NCBI GenBank assembly: GCA_003254925.1
Contig: QANZ01043233.1
Span: 23,674 to 87,673, forward strand
Length of the DNA stretch: 64,000 bases
Reading direction: 5' to 3'
From: Chamaecrista fasciculata
Taxonomy: Eukaryota; Streptophyta; Magnoliopsida; Fabales; Fabaceae
The notes beneath the pieces were generated by a model. The model was not told the origin of the DNA. It did not search any database and saw only the letters and a program-made list of their open reading frames with translations. This document shows, piece after piece, positions 12,035-24,059 of this stretch. The translations under genes and the position numbers were made by a program. Position 1 is the stretch's first letter, and every line of letters starts with the position of its first letter.

Positions 12035-12595
12035 TTCATCCTTAATGCTTAATTTATAATGAAAATTCCATAAACGGCAGCGAAACAGATGTGATTTTCA
12101 GAAATATGCATTCGATTAACGCAACAACTTCAGTCTACTCACATTAACTCTACCTTAATACTGTGTATCTCAAGAATCCTCCAAAGTCCAAACAGAGATA
12201 ATGAAATAATGAACACTACATTAACTCTATTAACGCAATAATATTGAAATATACATACGATTAACGCAATAATATTCGATTAACGCAACAACTTCAGTCT
12301 ATACAGAAATATGCATACGATTATCACGATGAGACGAATATGAGACAAAAACAAAATAAACAAAGACGAGATGCTTACCGTGGGTTACCGATGGACTTCA
12401 GTCGCATCTTGACCGGCGGGCGACTTCAACGGCGGCGATTCGAAGGCGGTGAAGGTGCACGATGCTTAGGGTGATACAACGGGCAGAGGATTCGAAAGGG
12501 TTTGGGACCACTTTTGGCGATTTGGGAAAATTTATATTGTCACTGTTCAGAATGGGTTGTAATCCCATACGCACGCCGCTATGGTCCCTTTCATC

Positions 12596-12858
12596 TTTTG
12601 GTCTGATTTTAATATATTTAAATGAGGTGTCAAGTGAAAATGAGTTGGATATTAATTTTGCATGCCAACTAAACATTTAACAGCCACCTAAGCAGATAAC
12701 GGTGACACGTCATCACTTAACAGCTCCATCACTAACGGACCAGACCTGAGGGACCAAAACGTAAACGGGATTGTACAATTGAGGGAGTGAGTTGTAGTTT
12801 CTCACAATTGAGGGACCAAATCCTCGACTCAGTAACAATTGAGGGACCAAAAAGTANA
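12596..12858. repeat. Right terminal inverted repeat of the 6.1-kb element
   Basis: Inverse of 6715-6981. It contains the only ambiguous base I noticed in the window (N at 12857), right at the outer end, which hampers definition of the terminus. Confidence 0.8.
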
Positions 12859-13985
12859 GTTTTAAGAAAATACATCAATTGAATTTTGCCTTGAAACATT
12901 TGTGATTGATGTGAACTAACAACAACCACTTAGTTCGGCCAAAAAAAAAACAACCACTTAGGAACTAAAATCTTTGACTATGAATTTAAGATTGACTACC
13001 TATCATTAATGTCAAGAAAATCCAACTTCTAAACCCAAACATGTTTTTGGATTCATTCAAAAACAGTAACACTTGCATAAATTTCAATGTAAATTGTCCT
13101 CTTTTTTATTTATTTTACAAAATTCATTACATATTTTATATAACATTTAAATTTATAATATATCAATGACATATAACGACTTATTAATATTATTATTTAG
13201 ATAAATAAACTCTTAAGAGTTTTACTTGAAGGATTTCGGATTTATAAGAATTGAAACTCGAATTATAATTATAAATTTAGAAAAATATTAAAACAAATTG
13301 AAAATCTTACTAACCTAGTCGTTATCGCTAATATTCTAGATGTTGCTATGAGTTTATGATTTGAGCTAACCCTTCCTCTCACAAGTTTATTTTAAATTTT
13401 TTTTTTTTGAGTTTGACAAACTTGATTTTAGTTATAAACTCAATTTTTTTCATCTAATCAGTTATCAAAATATATCTTTTTATTTTTTTTAAACATAATT
13501 AATTAAGTAAAATTCTTTATTACAAATTTTATTTTTATTAATAAAATTATTATAAAATGTAAACAAAACTCATTTTAGTTTTTTTTTATCACAAACCAAA
13601 ACTAAAAGGTTGAATTGGTCAAATATTTAGATGTGTCAGCAGTTGAAATCAGAACAACCTCTAACGTTTGAGATGTGCTTGATGAATTCATTTTAACTAA
13701 TTCAATGCTACTTTAAGTTGAAAAGTATATGAAATAATGGAAAAGAAATTTATTTTATATTATTTTAAGTTAGTATGAAGAGTAAAAATGCCTTCAATAA
13801 GGAGTGATTTAAAATTTGAACTCTTATTTCACAATAAGAGCACGGATTTAAAGCTTTATGACCACATAAAAAAGAAGAAAGAATACAAATAGCGTGTTTT
13901 TAACTAATGTTTAACTGACTTTTAAATTTTAAACAAGTAAAAAAAATGAAAAGTTTTTTTTTCATATAAAAAAAATGAAAAGTTA
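12859..13985. other. Intergenic stretch, nothing recognised
   Basis: AT-rich with poly-T and poly-A runs. No coding frame, RNA gene or boundary-defined repeat was recognised. Confidence 0.4.
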
Positions 13986-13989
13986 AGGA

Positions 13990-15075
13990 GTTGTGTTGGT
14001 TGTAAATGTATGTATTAATGTTATTTTTGTTATTTATGTTTTAAAATGTTCAAATTGATTTTAAATGTAAGTAAAATGTCTCATTTTAGTTCTAAACAAT
14101 TGAATTTGATCATATTTCTCCCATTATGCATTTCAAGTTCAAAGGATATAGGGCCTCAACACCCACCTCAGCTACTAAATAAAGGAAGAGGAAATAGAGA
14201 ATCACACACAAGACTTTAACGTGGTTCAGTGCCTCAAGACCTACTCCACGGTCCCTCTTGGACAACTTCACTATAATTGTAATTTTTGCATGGACAAAAT
14301 TACAAACTCTCTTCAATACAATTTTTGATCGGAGAAAACTGTAAACCCTCTCAACTATAATTTTTGAACGAAAAAATTATAAACCCTCTCCCAAACATAA
14401 TTTTTGCACGGAAAAATTATAAACCCTCCCCAGAAGGTGAAAGCCCCCCTCCCATTTTTGGGACTTCACCACTCTCAAAACACTACATTTTGGTGACACT
14501 CACACACCACACCGCTCATGAATGAATTACCTCTATTTGTAGGCAATTCACTCAATCTCCCTCAATCTTGCAATTTAATGCATACCAATCATCTCATTCA
14601 ATTTCCAATCAATTTAATTCCTCCAATCAAAAATTGATTAGCAAATTGGTACAACATATCAACCTCATAAATATTTTGATTTTGAATGAAAAAAGCCCAA
14701 CAAATGACTATTATAAATAGTAACACATAACTTTGAATTCGTCGCAATCGAATTTGAGACGAGAGAGATATGATTAATTTTGCTTATTTGATCGTGAAAC
14801 GAGGTATCTACTTTTAGAACTGATTTGATCTCGTTTGTTGATGATTCCAACTAGAAAGAAAAAATTACTTTTTAAGAACAATACTTTTTAAGAACAATAA
14901 GGAGCTCTGAACTCGTCACATTTTAACTTGAAACGATAGAAATATGACTATATTTAATAGTTTGGGATCAAAATATAACATTTTGCCAATATTTTAAACC
15001 AATTGGAATATTTTAAAACATGAAAGACTAAAACAAACATTAAAACATATATTTAAGATCAAAATGAGCATTTAA
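13990..15075. mobile_element. Decayed Mutator-like foldback element with an internal insertion
   Basis: The left end (GTAAATGTATGTATTAATG, GTTTTAAAATGTTCAAATTG) and right end (inverse of CAAAATGAGCATTTAACT) match the termini of the clean 28756-29291 element. The interior shares GAATTCGTC, ACGAGAGAGATATGA, GTGAAACGAGGTAT and CTCGTTTGTTGATGATTCC words with that family. About 550 bp of unrelated sequence interrupts it (about 14135-14700). Confidence 0.55.
14135..14700. mobile_element. Probable nested LTR-like insertion
   Basis: This block does not match the surrounding Mutator-like family. It contains the motif ACTTTAACGTGGTTCAGTGC, a phrase common in plant LTR retrotransposons, and an approximately fourfold tandem motif of the form ATAATTTTTGCACGGAAAAATTATAAACCCTC-like words (about 14270-14430). 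It ends near AAAGCCCAACA. I could not fix the exact ends or a target duplication. Confidence 0.35.
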
Positions 15076-15190
15076 CTAACAATGAAATGATATGTTCACT
15101 CTTATAATAAAGTTATTAAAACATATATTTAAGATCAAAATGAGCATTTAACTAACAATGAAATGATATATTCACTCTTATAATAAAGTT
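15039..15190. repeat. 76-bp tandem duplication (2 copies)
   Basis: Unit 15039-15114 starts ATTAAAACATATATTTAAGA and is repeated at 15115-15190 with one clear substitution (GATATGTTC versus GATATATTC). The unit includes the end of the Mutator-like element plus its flank, so the duplication happened after insertion. Confidence 0.9.
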
Positions 15191-15649
15191 TTTAATTTTG
15201 TTTTCTTTTGTAAGAAAAAGTTTAGATCAGTTAGGCTTCGTGAACTCACCAAGATCAAAATTTTTCTCCACGGTTTATAAATGTTTAAAGAGATACTTAT
15301 AAATCACCTATTAATAAAGTCCTAATCAATAAAATTTGATCCTCTAAAGTTTTTTTCTCTGATCTTCAACCCTCAAATCAATAAAACTCTCATACTCAAC
15401 ATGTAAAGAAAAAAATTTTAAAAGATTTATTTCTCAAATCAACAACAAAAATTAAACTCACAATTTAATAAGTTATAAGTCGACTTATTAAGAAATGATG
15501 CATTGTCTTTTTGTTTTGTTTTTTAAAGTTAAATTATATTATGAAAGTGGAGGAGTGAAGAAGTAGGAGGGAAATGGATTTTGATTATTTTACAGTAGCA
15601 GAGGCGGTGGTTAATCATCAAAGAGCGCTCATTTTGATGTAAGCGTGGG

Positions 15650-15720
15650 TATAAATGCACACTCTCTATACCCATTTCTTCTTCTTCTTCTTCTCTTTCA
15701 TTTCCACCCTCTTTCTTCAA
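15650..15720 (+). promoter_or_regulatory. Candidate core promoter of the bHLH gene (TATA box and Y patch)
   Basis: TATAAAT at 15650-15656 is followed about 25-30 bases later by a pyrimidine-rich tract (CTTCTTCTTCTTCTTC, about 15678-15720). This combination is typical of plant core promoters. It is the best TATA match upstream of the bHLH coding start in the same orientation and would give a leader that includes the inferred 5'-UTR intron. No transcript evidence is available. Confidence 0.45.
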
Positions 15721-15961
15721 TTACACATTGGTTAATTTCATCTCTCTCTCTTTCTATACTATTTCTGTATTCCTCTTTTCTTCGCTTTCTCTGATCTGAA
15801 TTTCAATTTCTCTCTCACACTTGTCTACAACAGTGAAATAGTACTAGTAGTAGTAGTAGCATCATATCATATCATAGCATAGCTAGGTTGGTTTAGCTAG
15901 AAAACTGCAACGAGGGTTTTTGAACAACGAAAGGCTCGACGAACGAATTCAATAAAGTTTG

Positions 15962-16471
15962 GTGAGTGAAAAGTGCGTTAATGGAGGAAGAGGTAGCCAG
16001 AGTACCAAAAGTAGCACGGAATCAGAAATGGGTATCTTTCTCTTGTCACTTTTAGTTCCCTATTTCTCTCTTTCTCTCTCTCTATTTCAGACTTTGCTTC
16101 TGCAAAAAAACTCTGACTAGGGTTTTGAATGGGGCTATTCGCATTTATTATGCTGAAATCAATGTTTTAATTTTGCATAAATTGACTCCCTCTCTATCAT
16201 AATGATAATAAACACTCTCTCTCATATATATATATATATACACACTTTTTTTCTTTCTTTCTTAGCTCTTCTTTGAACACCCTTTTTTAGCAGCTTCTCT
16301 CTCTTGACTCTTGAGTGAGTGGGCTTCTTTATGAAATTTGGTACTTCAAGTTCAGTGGTAACTTTGGAAATGGTAGCTGCCAAACTCGTGTGAGCTTTTA
16401 GTAAAATCTTTTGGGTACTTGGGGTTTTGGTTTCGGTGTTCTTCCAATTCTCCAGCAAATTAAGGGAAGTG

Positions 16472-16518
<47 letters not shown>

Positions 16519-16810
16519 TTACTTCTGAGCTGCTTGCTTCCCTTGGAAATTGGCCTCCTATACTTGCAACTATATTTTTACTCTTCCTTTTGCACTTTTT
16601 TCTCAACCTTGTCATGGAATTCTCTTCAGTCTGGATTGGGGATTCAGTTTCTTAGTTCAGTTCTTTGAATTTCTGCTCCTCCTCTTTTGGTCCCTCTTGA
16701 GGGTTATTTTGTCAGATTTTGTTAATAATTCCAAAGAAATTCTAGAGAATACACTTCTCTTTCTCTCTTTCTCTCTCTCTCTGAGGCTGTTTTGGTGTTC
16801 TTGTTAAGAA
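15962..16810 (+). other. Inferred 5'-UTR intron of the bHLH gene
   Basis: A strong donor (TTTG|GTGAGTG, at 15962) lies about 300 bases after the TATA box. Acceptor-like AG sites lie shortly before the start codon (for example around 16712 or 16810). Several ATGs and a (CT)22 tract lie between, so splicing would remove many upstream ATGs. Both acceptor choice and existence of the intron are inference. Confidence 0.35.
16473..16516. repeat. (CT)22 microsatellite
   Basis: Twenty-two uninterrupted CT units upstream of the bHLH start codon. Such GA/CT tracts are common in plant 5' leaders and are length-polymorphic. Confidence 0.95.
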
Positions 16811-16825
16811 GGTTTAGGTTTGGAT

Positions 16826-19555
16826 ATGTGTGATAAAGAAAAGTTTGAGCTAGATAGAGACGAGGATCCTATGAGTTTTTCAACTAGTATTCCCCTGGAT
16901 TGGAGATATGAGGGTGGTGCTGCTAATAATCTTGCAAATACATCAGGGGGCTTGGTGGGTTCATCATATGTTCCAAACTTCTGGGATCATCCCATCAATT
17001 CCCAAAACATGGGATTGTGTGACATCAATGGAAGCTCCTCCTCCAACTCAATTGGGAACATCAGAAAAGATGGCCTTCCTTTTTCAAGAGCTGTTCATGA
17101 CAACAGAACACTTGAAATAATGGGTTGGAACAACCCTTCAATTTCTTCTGTTTTGAAAGGGGATGGCTTCTTACCACAGAGTTTATCTCAGATTCCCACT
17201 GATTCTGGATTCATCGAGCGAGCTGCAAGATTCTCTTGCTTCAGTGGAGGGAATTTTGGTGATATGGTGAACTCATTTGGGGTTCCTCAATCCATGGGTC
17301 TGTATGATAGACGAAATGGTCTTGGAGGACAATCTCAAGAAAATCCCCTGAATGTAGGTGAAGCAGCTGCAAAAGATGTGTCTGTGTCTCCAACAATATC
17401 TGTTCAGAATTTGGCTACTAATAAAGGAAGCAGCCCAATCAGGAATGACAGAAGAAGTGAAAGCCTAGTAACATCTCAAGATGAAGAAGCAAAACAAGCT
17501 CTTGGCACTTCTGTTAATAATGGATCTGATAGAGCAGAATCCAGCGGTAATGATGGTGCTTGTGGTCAAGATGATGCGCCAATGTTGGAGGATGCAAGTG
17601 GGGAGCCTTTAAATAAAGGAATAAACTCAAAGAAAAGGAAAAGAAACGTACAGGTATAATTTGGAGCTGTGTTCTGTTATTATATCTATCATGTCCTGCT
17701 ATTTTATTTTTCTCCAATTTATTGTTTCATTTTGTTAGGATGGTGATAATGAAAAAGCTGGTCGAGCTACTGAAATTCCAAACGAAACTGCTTTAATGGA
17801 GGATTCTGATAGTCGACAGAATGGAGGCCAGCAGCCAAATTCAACTATTAAGAATTCTGGGAAGAATGTGAAACAGAGTTCACAAGCTTCTGATCCACCA
17901 AAGGAGGAATACATACATGTCAGGGCTCGTAGAGGTCAAGCAACAAATAGCCATAGCCTTGCAGAGAGAGTAAGATGTTTGAAAATACAATCTGTGCTTT
18001 GAAAAAAAAAGAAGAAAAGAAATGTTTTTAGATGAGGAATTTTATGTTGCATAGATGTTAATTGTGTAGGTGAGGAGGGAAAAAATCAGCGAAAGGATGA
18101 AATTTCTTCAAGACCTTGTACCTGGATGCAGCAAGGTGGCTGGCTTCCTAACCTTGAATCTACTAAAGTTTTCGAGTTAAATATACATTTCTAGAATTTT
18201 CAGATCATCACTTTCTTCAACATGGAATTTTTTTTTTCTTGTTTGTAGGTCACTGGCAAGGCGGTTATGCTAGATGAAATCATTAACTATGTACAGTCAC
18301 TTCAAAGACAGGTTGAGGTAGGTGCAAAATCAAAATCATCTTACTGATTTTTCCTGTGTTTTGGGTTCTACTTTTGTGCAGTATAAATATTTGCAATATA
18401 TATTGAATAATTGATCATGATGGGATTCATTTTCGAAGAGTATGAATCTATACTAGATAAAGTTTAAGAAATATGCCTTAGATATTATTCAATTGATGCT
18501 CCAATCTGCTTTTTTCTCCTATTTTTGGCAGTTCTTGTCTATGAAACTTGCAACAGTAAATTCTCGGCTGGATTTTAATCTTGAAGGACTTATTGCCAAA
18601 GATGTAAGATTTTCATAATACAGTTATAAATACCAGCAAGGTGAAAATTTAAACTCCGTGATCTGTGCTTGACTAAGCAAATCTGAACATTTCTATCAGA
18701 TACTTCAGCAACGGCCTGGCCCTTCATCTCTATTGGGTTTTCCTCCAGAAATGCCTATGGCTTTCCCTTCATTACATCCATCGCAACCCGGATTTCTGCA
18801 GTCGTCTCTTCATGGTATCACAAACTCATCTGAAATTATTCGGAGAACCATTCATTCACAGTTAGCACCTTTGACTGGAGGATTCAAGGATTCGTCTCAT
18901 CAGGTATTGATCCATTGCTACAAGCATAGTAACTTCATTCCCGCTTTTGTATATTTGTTTAGCGCAATCAAACTCCTCATATTTGGTTGCTACTACGCTT
19001 ACAAAGACTTAATATAAGTGACAATAGGTTAATGAAAATCACACAATAGAGTACAATTTGAGAAATAAAGATTCCTGATGAATATCTTGAATCAACCAAG
19101 CTTAAATTGGTGTTCCATATCAGTCTTCCTATGCAATCATGACAATTTCTCCATGTTTCTGTAAATGCCCTTATTTTCTCTTGGTTGGTCTAACTTCATT
19201 TTACATTCTAATGTGCATATTTTGATACAATTTACAAAAGCTACCTGATATGTGGGAGGATGAGCTGCACAACATTGTACAGCTGAACTTTCCCACAACA
19301 ACCGCTCCCCTGAGTAGTGCGGAAGGTACATTTTCCAGTATTAATATTACTGTAAAATCTTGGAAATAGATGTTCTTCTCATGTCTTAGATAACATATGA
19401 ATGTTAATTTGTTCATATATGTCATAACAAAATCTTTTAAAACCATAAAAAAAAAATTCAAAAAATAGGTTCCCAAACACTTTGGAAACTGACTTGTTTG
19501 TGTTTCAGCAGGTAATGCGGCACAGCCAGAAGGGCAGATGAAAGTTGAACTATGA
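16826..19555 (+). CDS. bHLH transcription factor (bHLH49/62/78-like, subgroup XII)
   Basis: Exons 16826-17653, 17739-17969, 18070-18135, 18249-18317, 18532-18603, 18700-18903, 19241-19325 and 19509-19555 join in frame to 533 aa. The start is the first ATG after an in-frame TAA (16805). A Ser/Asn-rich N-terminal half (~330 aa) with an SKKRKR nuclear-import-like cluster (~268-273) precedes [20 protein letters not shown]. The basic region has the H-E-R residues that contact G-box DNA. Helix-loop-helix follows ([13 protein letters not shown], then [19 protein letters not shown]) and a short leucine-containing extension. The C-terminal motif [14 protein letters not shown] is typical of the bHLH49/62/78 group. 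It should act as a nuclear homo- or heterodimer regulating growth or light-responsive genes; the specific paralogue is not resolved. The last intron has a tandem CAGCAG acceptor, so one residue may be optional. Confidence 0.93.
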
Positions 19556-20400
19556 TGTTCAGTCTTCGGACAACACAATCTGCACTATGTCGAGTATTTA
19601 GTCCGATGGAAATAACATCAAAATACTCAATTTTACCTCTGACTTTCCAAACACGGAAGACCGAATACAAGTAATGTTCTGGACTCTTGAGTCTTGAGGA
19701 TAACCACAGCAGGGGACTGAGTCTAAGTTTAGAGGAATTAACGCAGTAGTTCTCATAGATTTTCTATTTTATGCTTGAAAGAATATATATATATATATAG
19801 GATATATGTTTAGAAGTGGAAATGTCTCCAGAGAAGCAGGTTTTCTCTCCAGATATGCTGCATTTAAATTGAAGAATGTAAAGATGGATGGCATATGAGT
19901 CTGGTTTCCAGATAGAAGGAGTAAATGAAAAGCTTTACCTTCTTGTTTTTTGGGGCTGTGCATAGTTTCTAAGAGTCAGAATATTGTGAAAAACTAGCCA
20001 TGGTTTTGATTTGATCATTCGTAGATGCTTCCTGATTGCACATACTGCAATGTTATGTTAGTTACTTTGTTTTCTTAAGCTATATTGCATTCTTTAACAG
20101 ACCATGATTGGTATAATACTATAATTATGATATGTTCTTTAGTGACATTTTCTTAAGCTTTCACTTGATTGTGGGGCTCTGCACTTATTATGACTATACT
20201 AGCTGGCTTCAGTAGGAGCTGAAAGATCAAATCACTTTGTTTTTAACACTTGAAATACTGGAGAGTCATATGCATTATGTGTGTGTATGAATCTTTTTTA
20301 ACTTAATTGATGCTAAACCTTGTGTTATGATTCAGTGATTCATCAATAGACATGTTACCCACAAGAGAATGCCTGATGCACATCCAATTCATCTTATATA
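19556..20400 (+). other. 3' UTR and downstream flank of the bHLH gene
   Basis: No other gene was recognised. The first several hundred bases after the TGA (19553-19555) are probably 3' UTR. An (AT)n run lies at 19784-19799. I could not choose a poly(A) site with confidence. Confidence 0.4.
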
Positions 20401-20409
20401 TATTAAAAA

Positions 20410-20797
20410 TGGTAAATTACACTTTGGTACCCTGTGGTTTGACCGTATTTCACTTTGGTACCTGTGGTTTGAAACTTGACACTTTGGTACCCTATGGTAT
20501 TCTCCATTAACGCTTTGGTACCCTTTGGGGTTATTTTGTAATTTTAACTATAATAAATTTTGCAAAAATTATATATTGACCCCAAAAAATTTTCAAAAAA
20601 TTACAAATAGGTCCTTGGATAAATATTATCTAGGGACTAAAATGAAAAATTTAAAAATGTTTTGGGGTCTATATGTCATTTTTGCAAAATTTGTTATGGT
20701 TGAAATTACAAAATAGCTCTAAAGTGTTAATGGAGAATACCACAGGGTACCAAAGTATCAGGTTTCAAACCACAGGGTACCAAAGTATAATTTATCT
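20410..20797. mobile_element. Mutator-like MITE, 'ACTTTGGTACC' family, 9-bp TSD
   Basis: Inverted ends TGGTAAATTACACTTTGG and CCAAAGTATAATTTATCT are flanked by the 9-bp direct repeat TATTAAAAA (20401-20409 and 20798-20806). The TSD is AT-rich, so chance is not negligible. CTTTGGTACCCTGTGG-type motifs repeat within each arm. Related copies lie at 29479-30364 and 59779-60258, and a fragment at 27440-27550. Confidence 0.75.
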
Positions 20798-20809
20798 TAT
20801 TAAAAAAAA

Positions 20810-21229
20810 AGTCAAAGTGCAAATTTGGTCCTATATCTTTTGTTGAGTTTCCAATTTGGTCCTATATATTTTTTTTGTTGCACTTTTGGTTTCACATTTT
20901 TGAATCAGTTCCCAATTTAGTCTCATATCTTTTTTTGTTGTAGATTTGGTCTTATATCTTTGGGTCAATTGCAGAATTGGTCTTATATCTTTGAGTCAGG
21001 TGCAGAAATGGTCTTATATCTTTACAAAATTATCAACTAAAGGTTGATCCTTTTATAAAAATATGAAACTAATTTTGCAACTTGACTGAAAGATATGAGA
21101 TAAAAAATGATATAGGACCAAATTGGGACATTTTGCAAAGATATGAGACTAAAAGTGCAACAAAAAAAGATACAAGACCAAATTTAAAACTCAATAAAAG
21201 ATATAAGACCAAATTAAAAACACAAAGCC
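20810..21229. mobile_element. Foldback MITE, 'TTTGGTCCTATATCTTT' family
   Basis: The left arm has repeated TTTGGTCCTATATCTTT words and the right arm has their inverse (AAAGATATAAGACCAAATT). The arms are imperfect and the exact ends and TSD are uncertain. It sits immediately next to the preceding MITE. Confidence 0.6.
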
Positions 21230-21535
21230 ATACATACAAAATAAGAAGATATCCGATGAAAGTATATATTTATATATATAAATATTTTTGCATTTCCAGT
21301 CTTTATTATTAGACATTCTTTAATTCTATTCAGAGTTTAGCTGCAATTAAAATTGTTCTTCTTTTTCCTATAGGTATGTTACGTGAGGATCAAATCCACT
21401 AATCCAGAATCATTTCTACATTTGCCTAGGTTTACTTCTTTTTTTCTTTTTTTTTTTATTATAGTGATGGGTCTTTTGCATTTCTTCTGTATGCGTTTTG
21501 CCATTTATCCTTCACTTCGGTTGAAACAACTTTCC

Positions 21536-21555
21536 ATTTCATTTCTCAAAAGACG

Positions 21556-21594
<39 letters not shown>

Positions 21595-22012
21595 GCTGTA
21601 AATTTTACTGATAAAATCATAAAAATAAGATATGATAAAATTGTTTTATGTAATAATTAAAAACTATATTTTTACAGGACTAGTAAAAAATAAGTAATAT
21701 GGACAAATATATATTTAGGAGATACTTATATAAAAAGCTTTCCATAATTCTTTTCCTTTTCTTGTTTTTCTTTTCGGTCAGTTTCTTTTTTCCTTTCTTA
21801 AAAACGCAGCCTTGAAGGATAAATCATAAGTGGCAAATGACAGATAAATTGAAGGCCCACTCAAATACAGAAGATCTAAACTGATTATTATATATAATAA
21901 AAATGTTGGTACCAAAAAAAATATAATAAAAATGTATACAAAAAACCTGATTTCTAAAAATGTTGGTACCAAACAGAATTTAAGAAAGAAAAAGAAATTT
22001 AAAATTTGATAC
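21536..22012. repeat. Direct duplication, copy 1 (uninterrupted)
   Basis: Starts ATTTCATTTCTCAAAAGAC and ends near AAATTTAAAATTTGATAC. It matches 23876-25425 along its whole length, including AAAAACGCAGCCTTGAAG and GATAAATTGAAGGCCCACT. It contains an (AT)n tract (21558-21589). This copy lacks both transposons present in copy 2 and so records their empty sites. Confidence 0.85.
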
Positions 22013-22178
22013 TTCCGTTGATTTTAGATTTAAGTCTAATCAGATTTTCCTCAAAATATGTTTGGATTTAGAAGGATAAATAAAGTAAAGACGAAATAAT
22101 GTACTCTATTTCTTGAAATTCTAATAAAATATGAAATTCTACCACCAAATTATTGATTGATAAATTATAAAAGTTGAT

Positions 22179-22772
22179 AGACTTTCCAAATTGTAATTTG
22201 GTCATATAATTTTGTGAGAATCCCTTTGGATATTAACAATTTGTGTTTTGCTCATATTTGTCAAATTATAACCTTTCATATAAGTGTATGAAAAATAATT
22301 AAGCAATTTTGTTAGGGATTATTAAAAAGCTAACAAAATGTCATTAGGTACTTGTAAGGTACTGTAAATCATTCGTAAGCCTTTTGAGATTTGATCCAAT
22401 TGAAATGATTTTGTTATTCGGGTTCAGATTATGGTAGTTGAGTAGATCGTTCTGGCTACTTCAAGTTGCATGGACAGACTTTTCAATTTGTAATTTGGTC
22501 ATATAATTTTGTGAGAATCCCTTTCGATATTAACAATTTGTGTTTTGCTCATTCTAGTCAAATTATAACCTTTCGTGTAAGGGTATCTGAAACATAATTG
22601 AGCAATTTTGTTAGGGATTATTGGAAAGCTAACAAAATGTCATTAGGTACTTATAAGGTACTGTAAATCATTTGTTGGCCTTTTGAGATCTGATCCAATT
22701 AAAATGATTTTGTTATTCGGGTTCAGATTATGTTAGCTGAGTAGATCATTTTGTCTATTTCAAGTTGCATGT
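22179..22772. repeat. 297-bp tandem duplication (2 copies)
   Basis: Unit 1 (22179-22475) begins AGACTTTCCAAATTGTAATT and unit 2 (22476-about 22772) begins AGACTTTTCAATTTGTAATT. Both run through GTGAGAATCCCTTT, GTTAGGGATTATT, CATTAGGTACTT and CAAGTTGCATG with a few percent divergence. No coding frame was seen. Its origin is unknown. Confidence 0.9.
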
Positions 22773-23875
22773 TTGTTATATGTGGAATGGTTGTTTTATT
22801 TTAATAGTGCTAGATAGACACTTACAACTACTTAAGATGTGTATCGCTTTTGTAAGATCATGTGATTGAGAACTTTCATATTTGACATGCATCTATTTAA
22901 CACTATATATCTTCCCCTGATAATCATCTACTACGATATATTATTGGTTATATGCTTCTCTCAAATTACACGATGTATGGCCTTATAAAATTTGATATAA
23001 AATTTTTGTTTGTGGGAGAGAAGATTGTTCAATCTCATACTCAACTTGTATGTTAATTATGGATTTACCCTATCGGTAGAACATAGTTTATGTGCAATTT
23101 TGTGATACATGGTCATTTGTATTTTGTTAACATTGTGATTTGTTTATAATGTTTTCAAAGTTTGTAAAGTCGTATCATATCATAAGGAGACAATGGATGA
23201 ATTTTGTGTTAATTCCTTTTATTTTTCAAATTTTGATATACATGTGTTTTCACTTTTTATATAAAGTTGCATAAGCTGATTCTGTGAGTGAAACCTTGTG
23301 TTATAATTATATTTTTGAGACATAATATTTCTCATTTGTTATTAGCCATATCAGCAATTTTTCTCAGCAACTTTTGTGATGGAAACTTTGGTTGGGACTA
23401 ATTATGATGACTTGTTTGAGTCCCTAGAATTGTGTCAGACAATCTTAAATAATTATTTGGCCGTGAGAGATCCTGAGCCAACAAGTGTACAGTGTACTCT
23501 TTAAATCTTGTGAGTTACAGCTTTCTTGCCCTCACAGTTATAAATGTCTTCCATTTCAAATAAGTAATTCTTAATCTCCCTATTTTAGTTCAACATATTA
23601 AACATCGACTAAATTTATGTAAGATATCTTATATTTTGCTGTAAAATTTTTCAATGAATGTATGATATATGACAATTTTTTTCTGAGAAAAAAATACTAT
23701 TTGATTTCTTATTTTTCATAATTTCAACAATTTAATGATTGAATGATTGAAATACATTATTTGGTTCCTCAATAATTTCTAAATCTTCTCTCTATTACTT
23801 ACATCAATAATCTAATTGTTAAGTACATGTAACATTTTAAATACTACATGTCAACTATTTGTAACAAGTTGTTTG
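22773..23875. other. Intergenic stretch, nothing recognised
   Basis: AT-rich, between the tandem duplication and copy 2 of the long direct duplication. No gene or element ends were recognised. Confidence 0.4.
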
Positions 23876-24059
23876 ATTTCATTTCTCAAAAGACAATACT
23901 ATATGTATGTATATATATATATATAGATATTGTCGTAAATTTTACTGATAAAAATAAGATATGATAGAATTATTTTATGTAATAATTAAAAACTATATTT
24001 TTACAAGACTGGTAAAAAATAAGTAATATCGACAAATTTATATTTAGGAGAAACTTATA

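Larger units (their letters stand above)
6715..12858. mobile_element. Large long-TIR (Mutator-like) element carrying a nested LTR insertion
   Basis: The first and last ~265 bp are inverted copies of each other. They start at ACTTTTTGGTCCCTCAATTG and share the TGACGTGTCACCGTTATCTG segment and the CAACTCATTTTCACTTGGCA segment. Between the arms, the element's own interior is 6982-7617 and 12035-12596; the rest is a nested LTR insertion. The left interior holds an ATG frame (7180-7503, begins MSCSCKKKIEASS, with one hydrophobic stretch) of unknown identity that may be a decayed cargo or transposon gene. I could not identify a convincing target duplication at the outer ends. Class assignment rests on TIR length and style only. 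Confidence 0.65.

Noticed and set aside
16411-16668. 85-codon frame with a Ser-Leu repeat
   Set aside because: Produced by translation of the (CT)22 tract in the bHLH leader.
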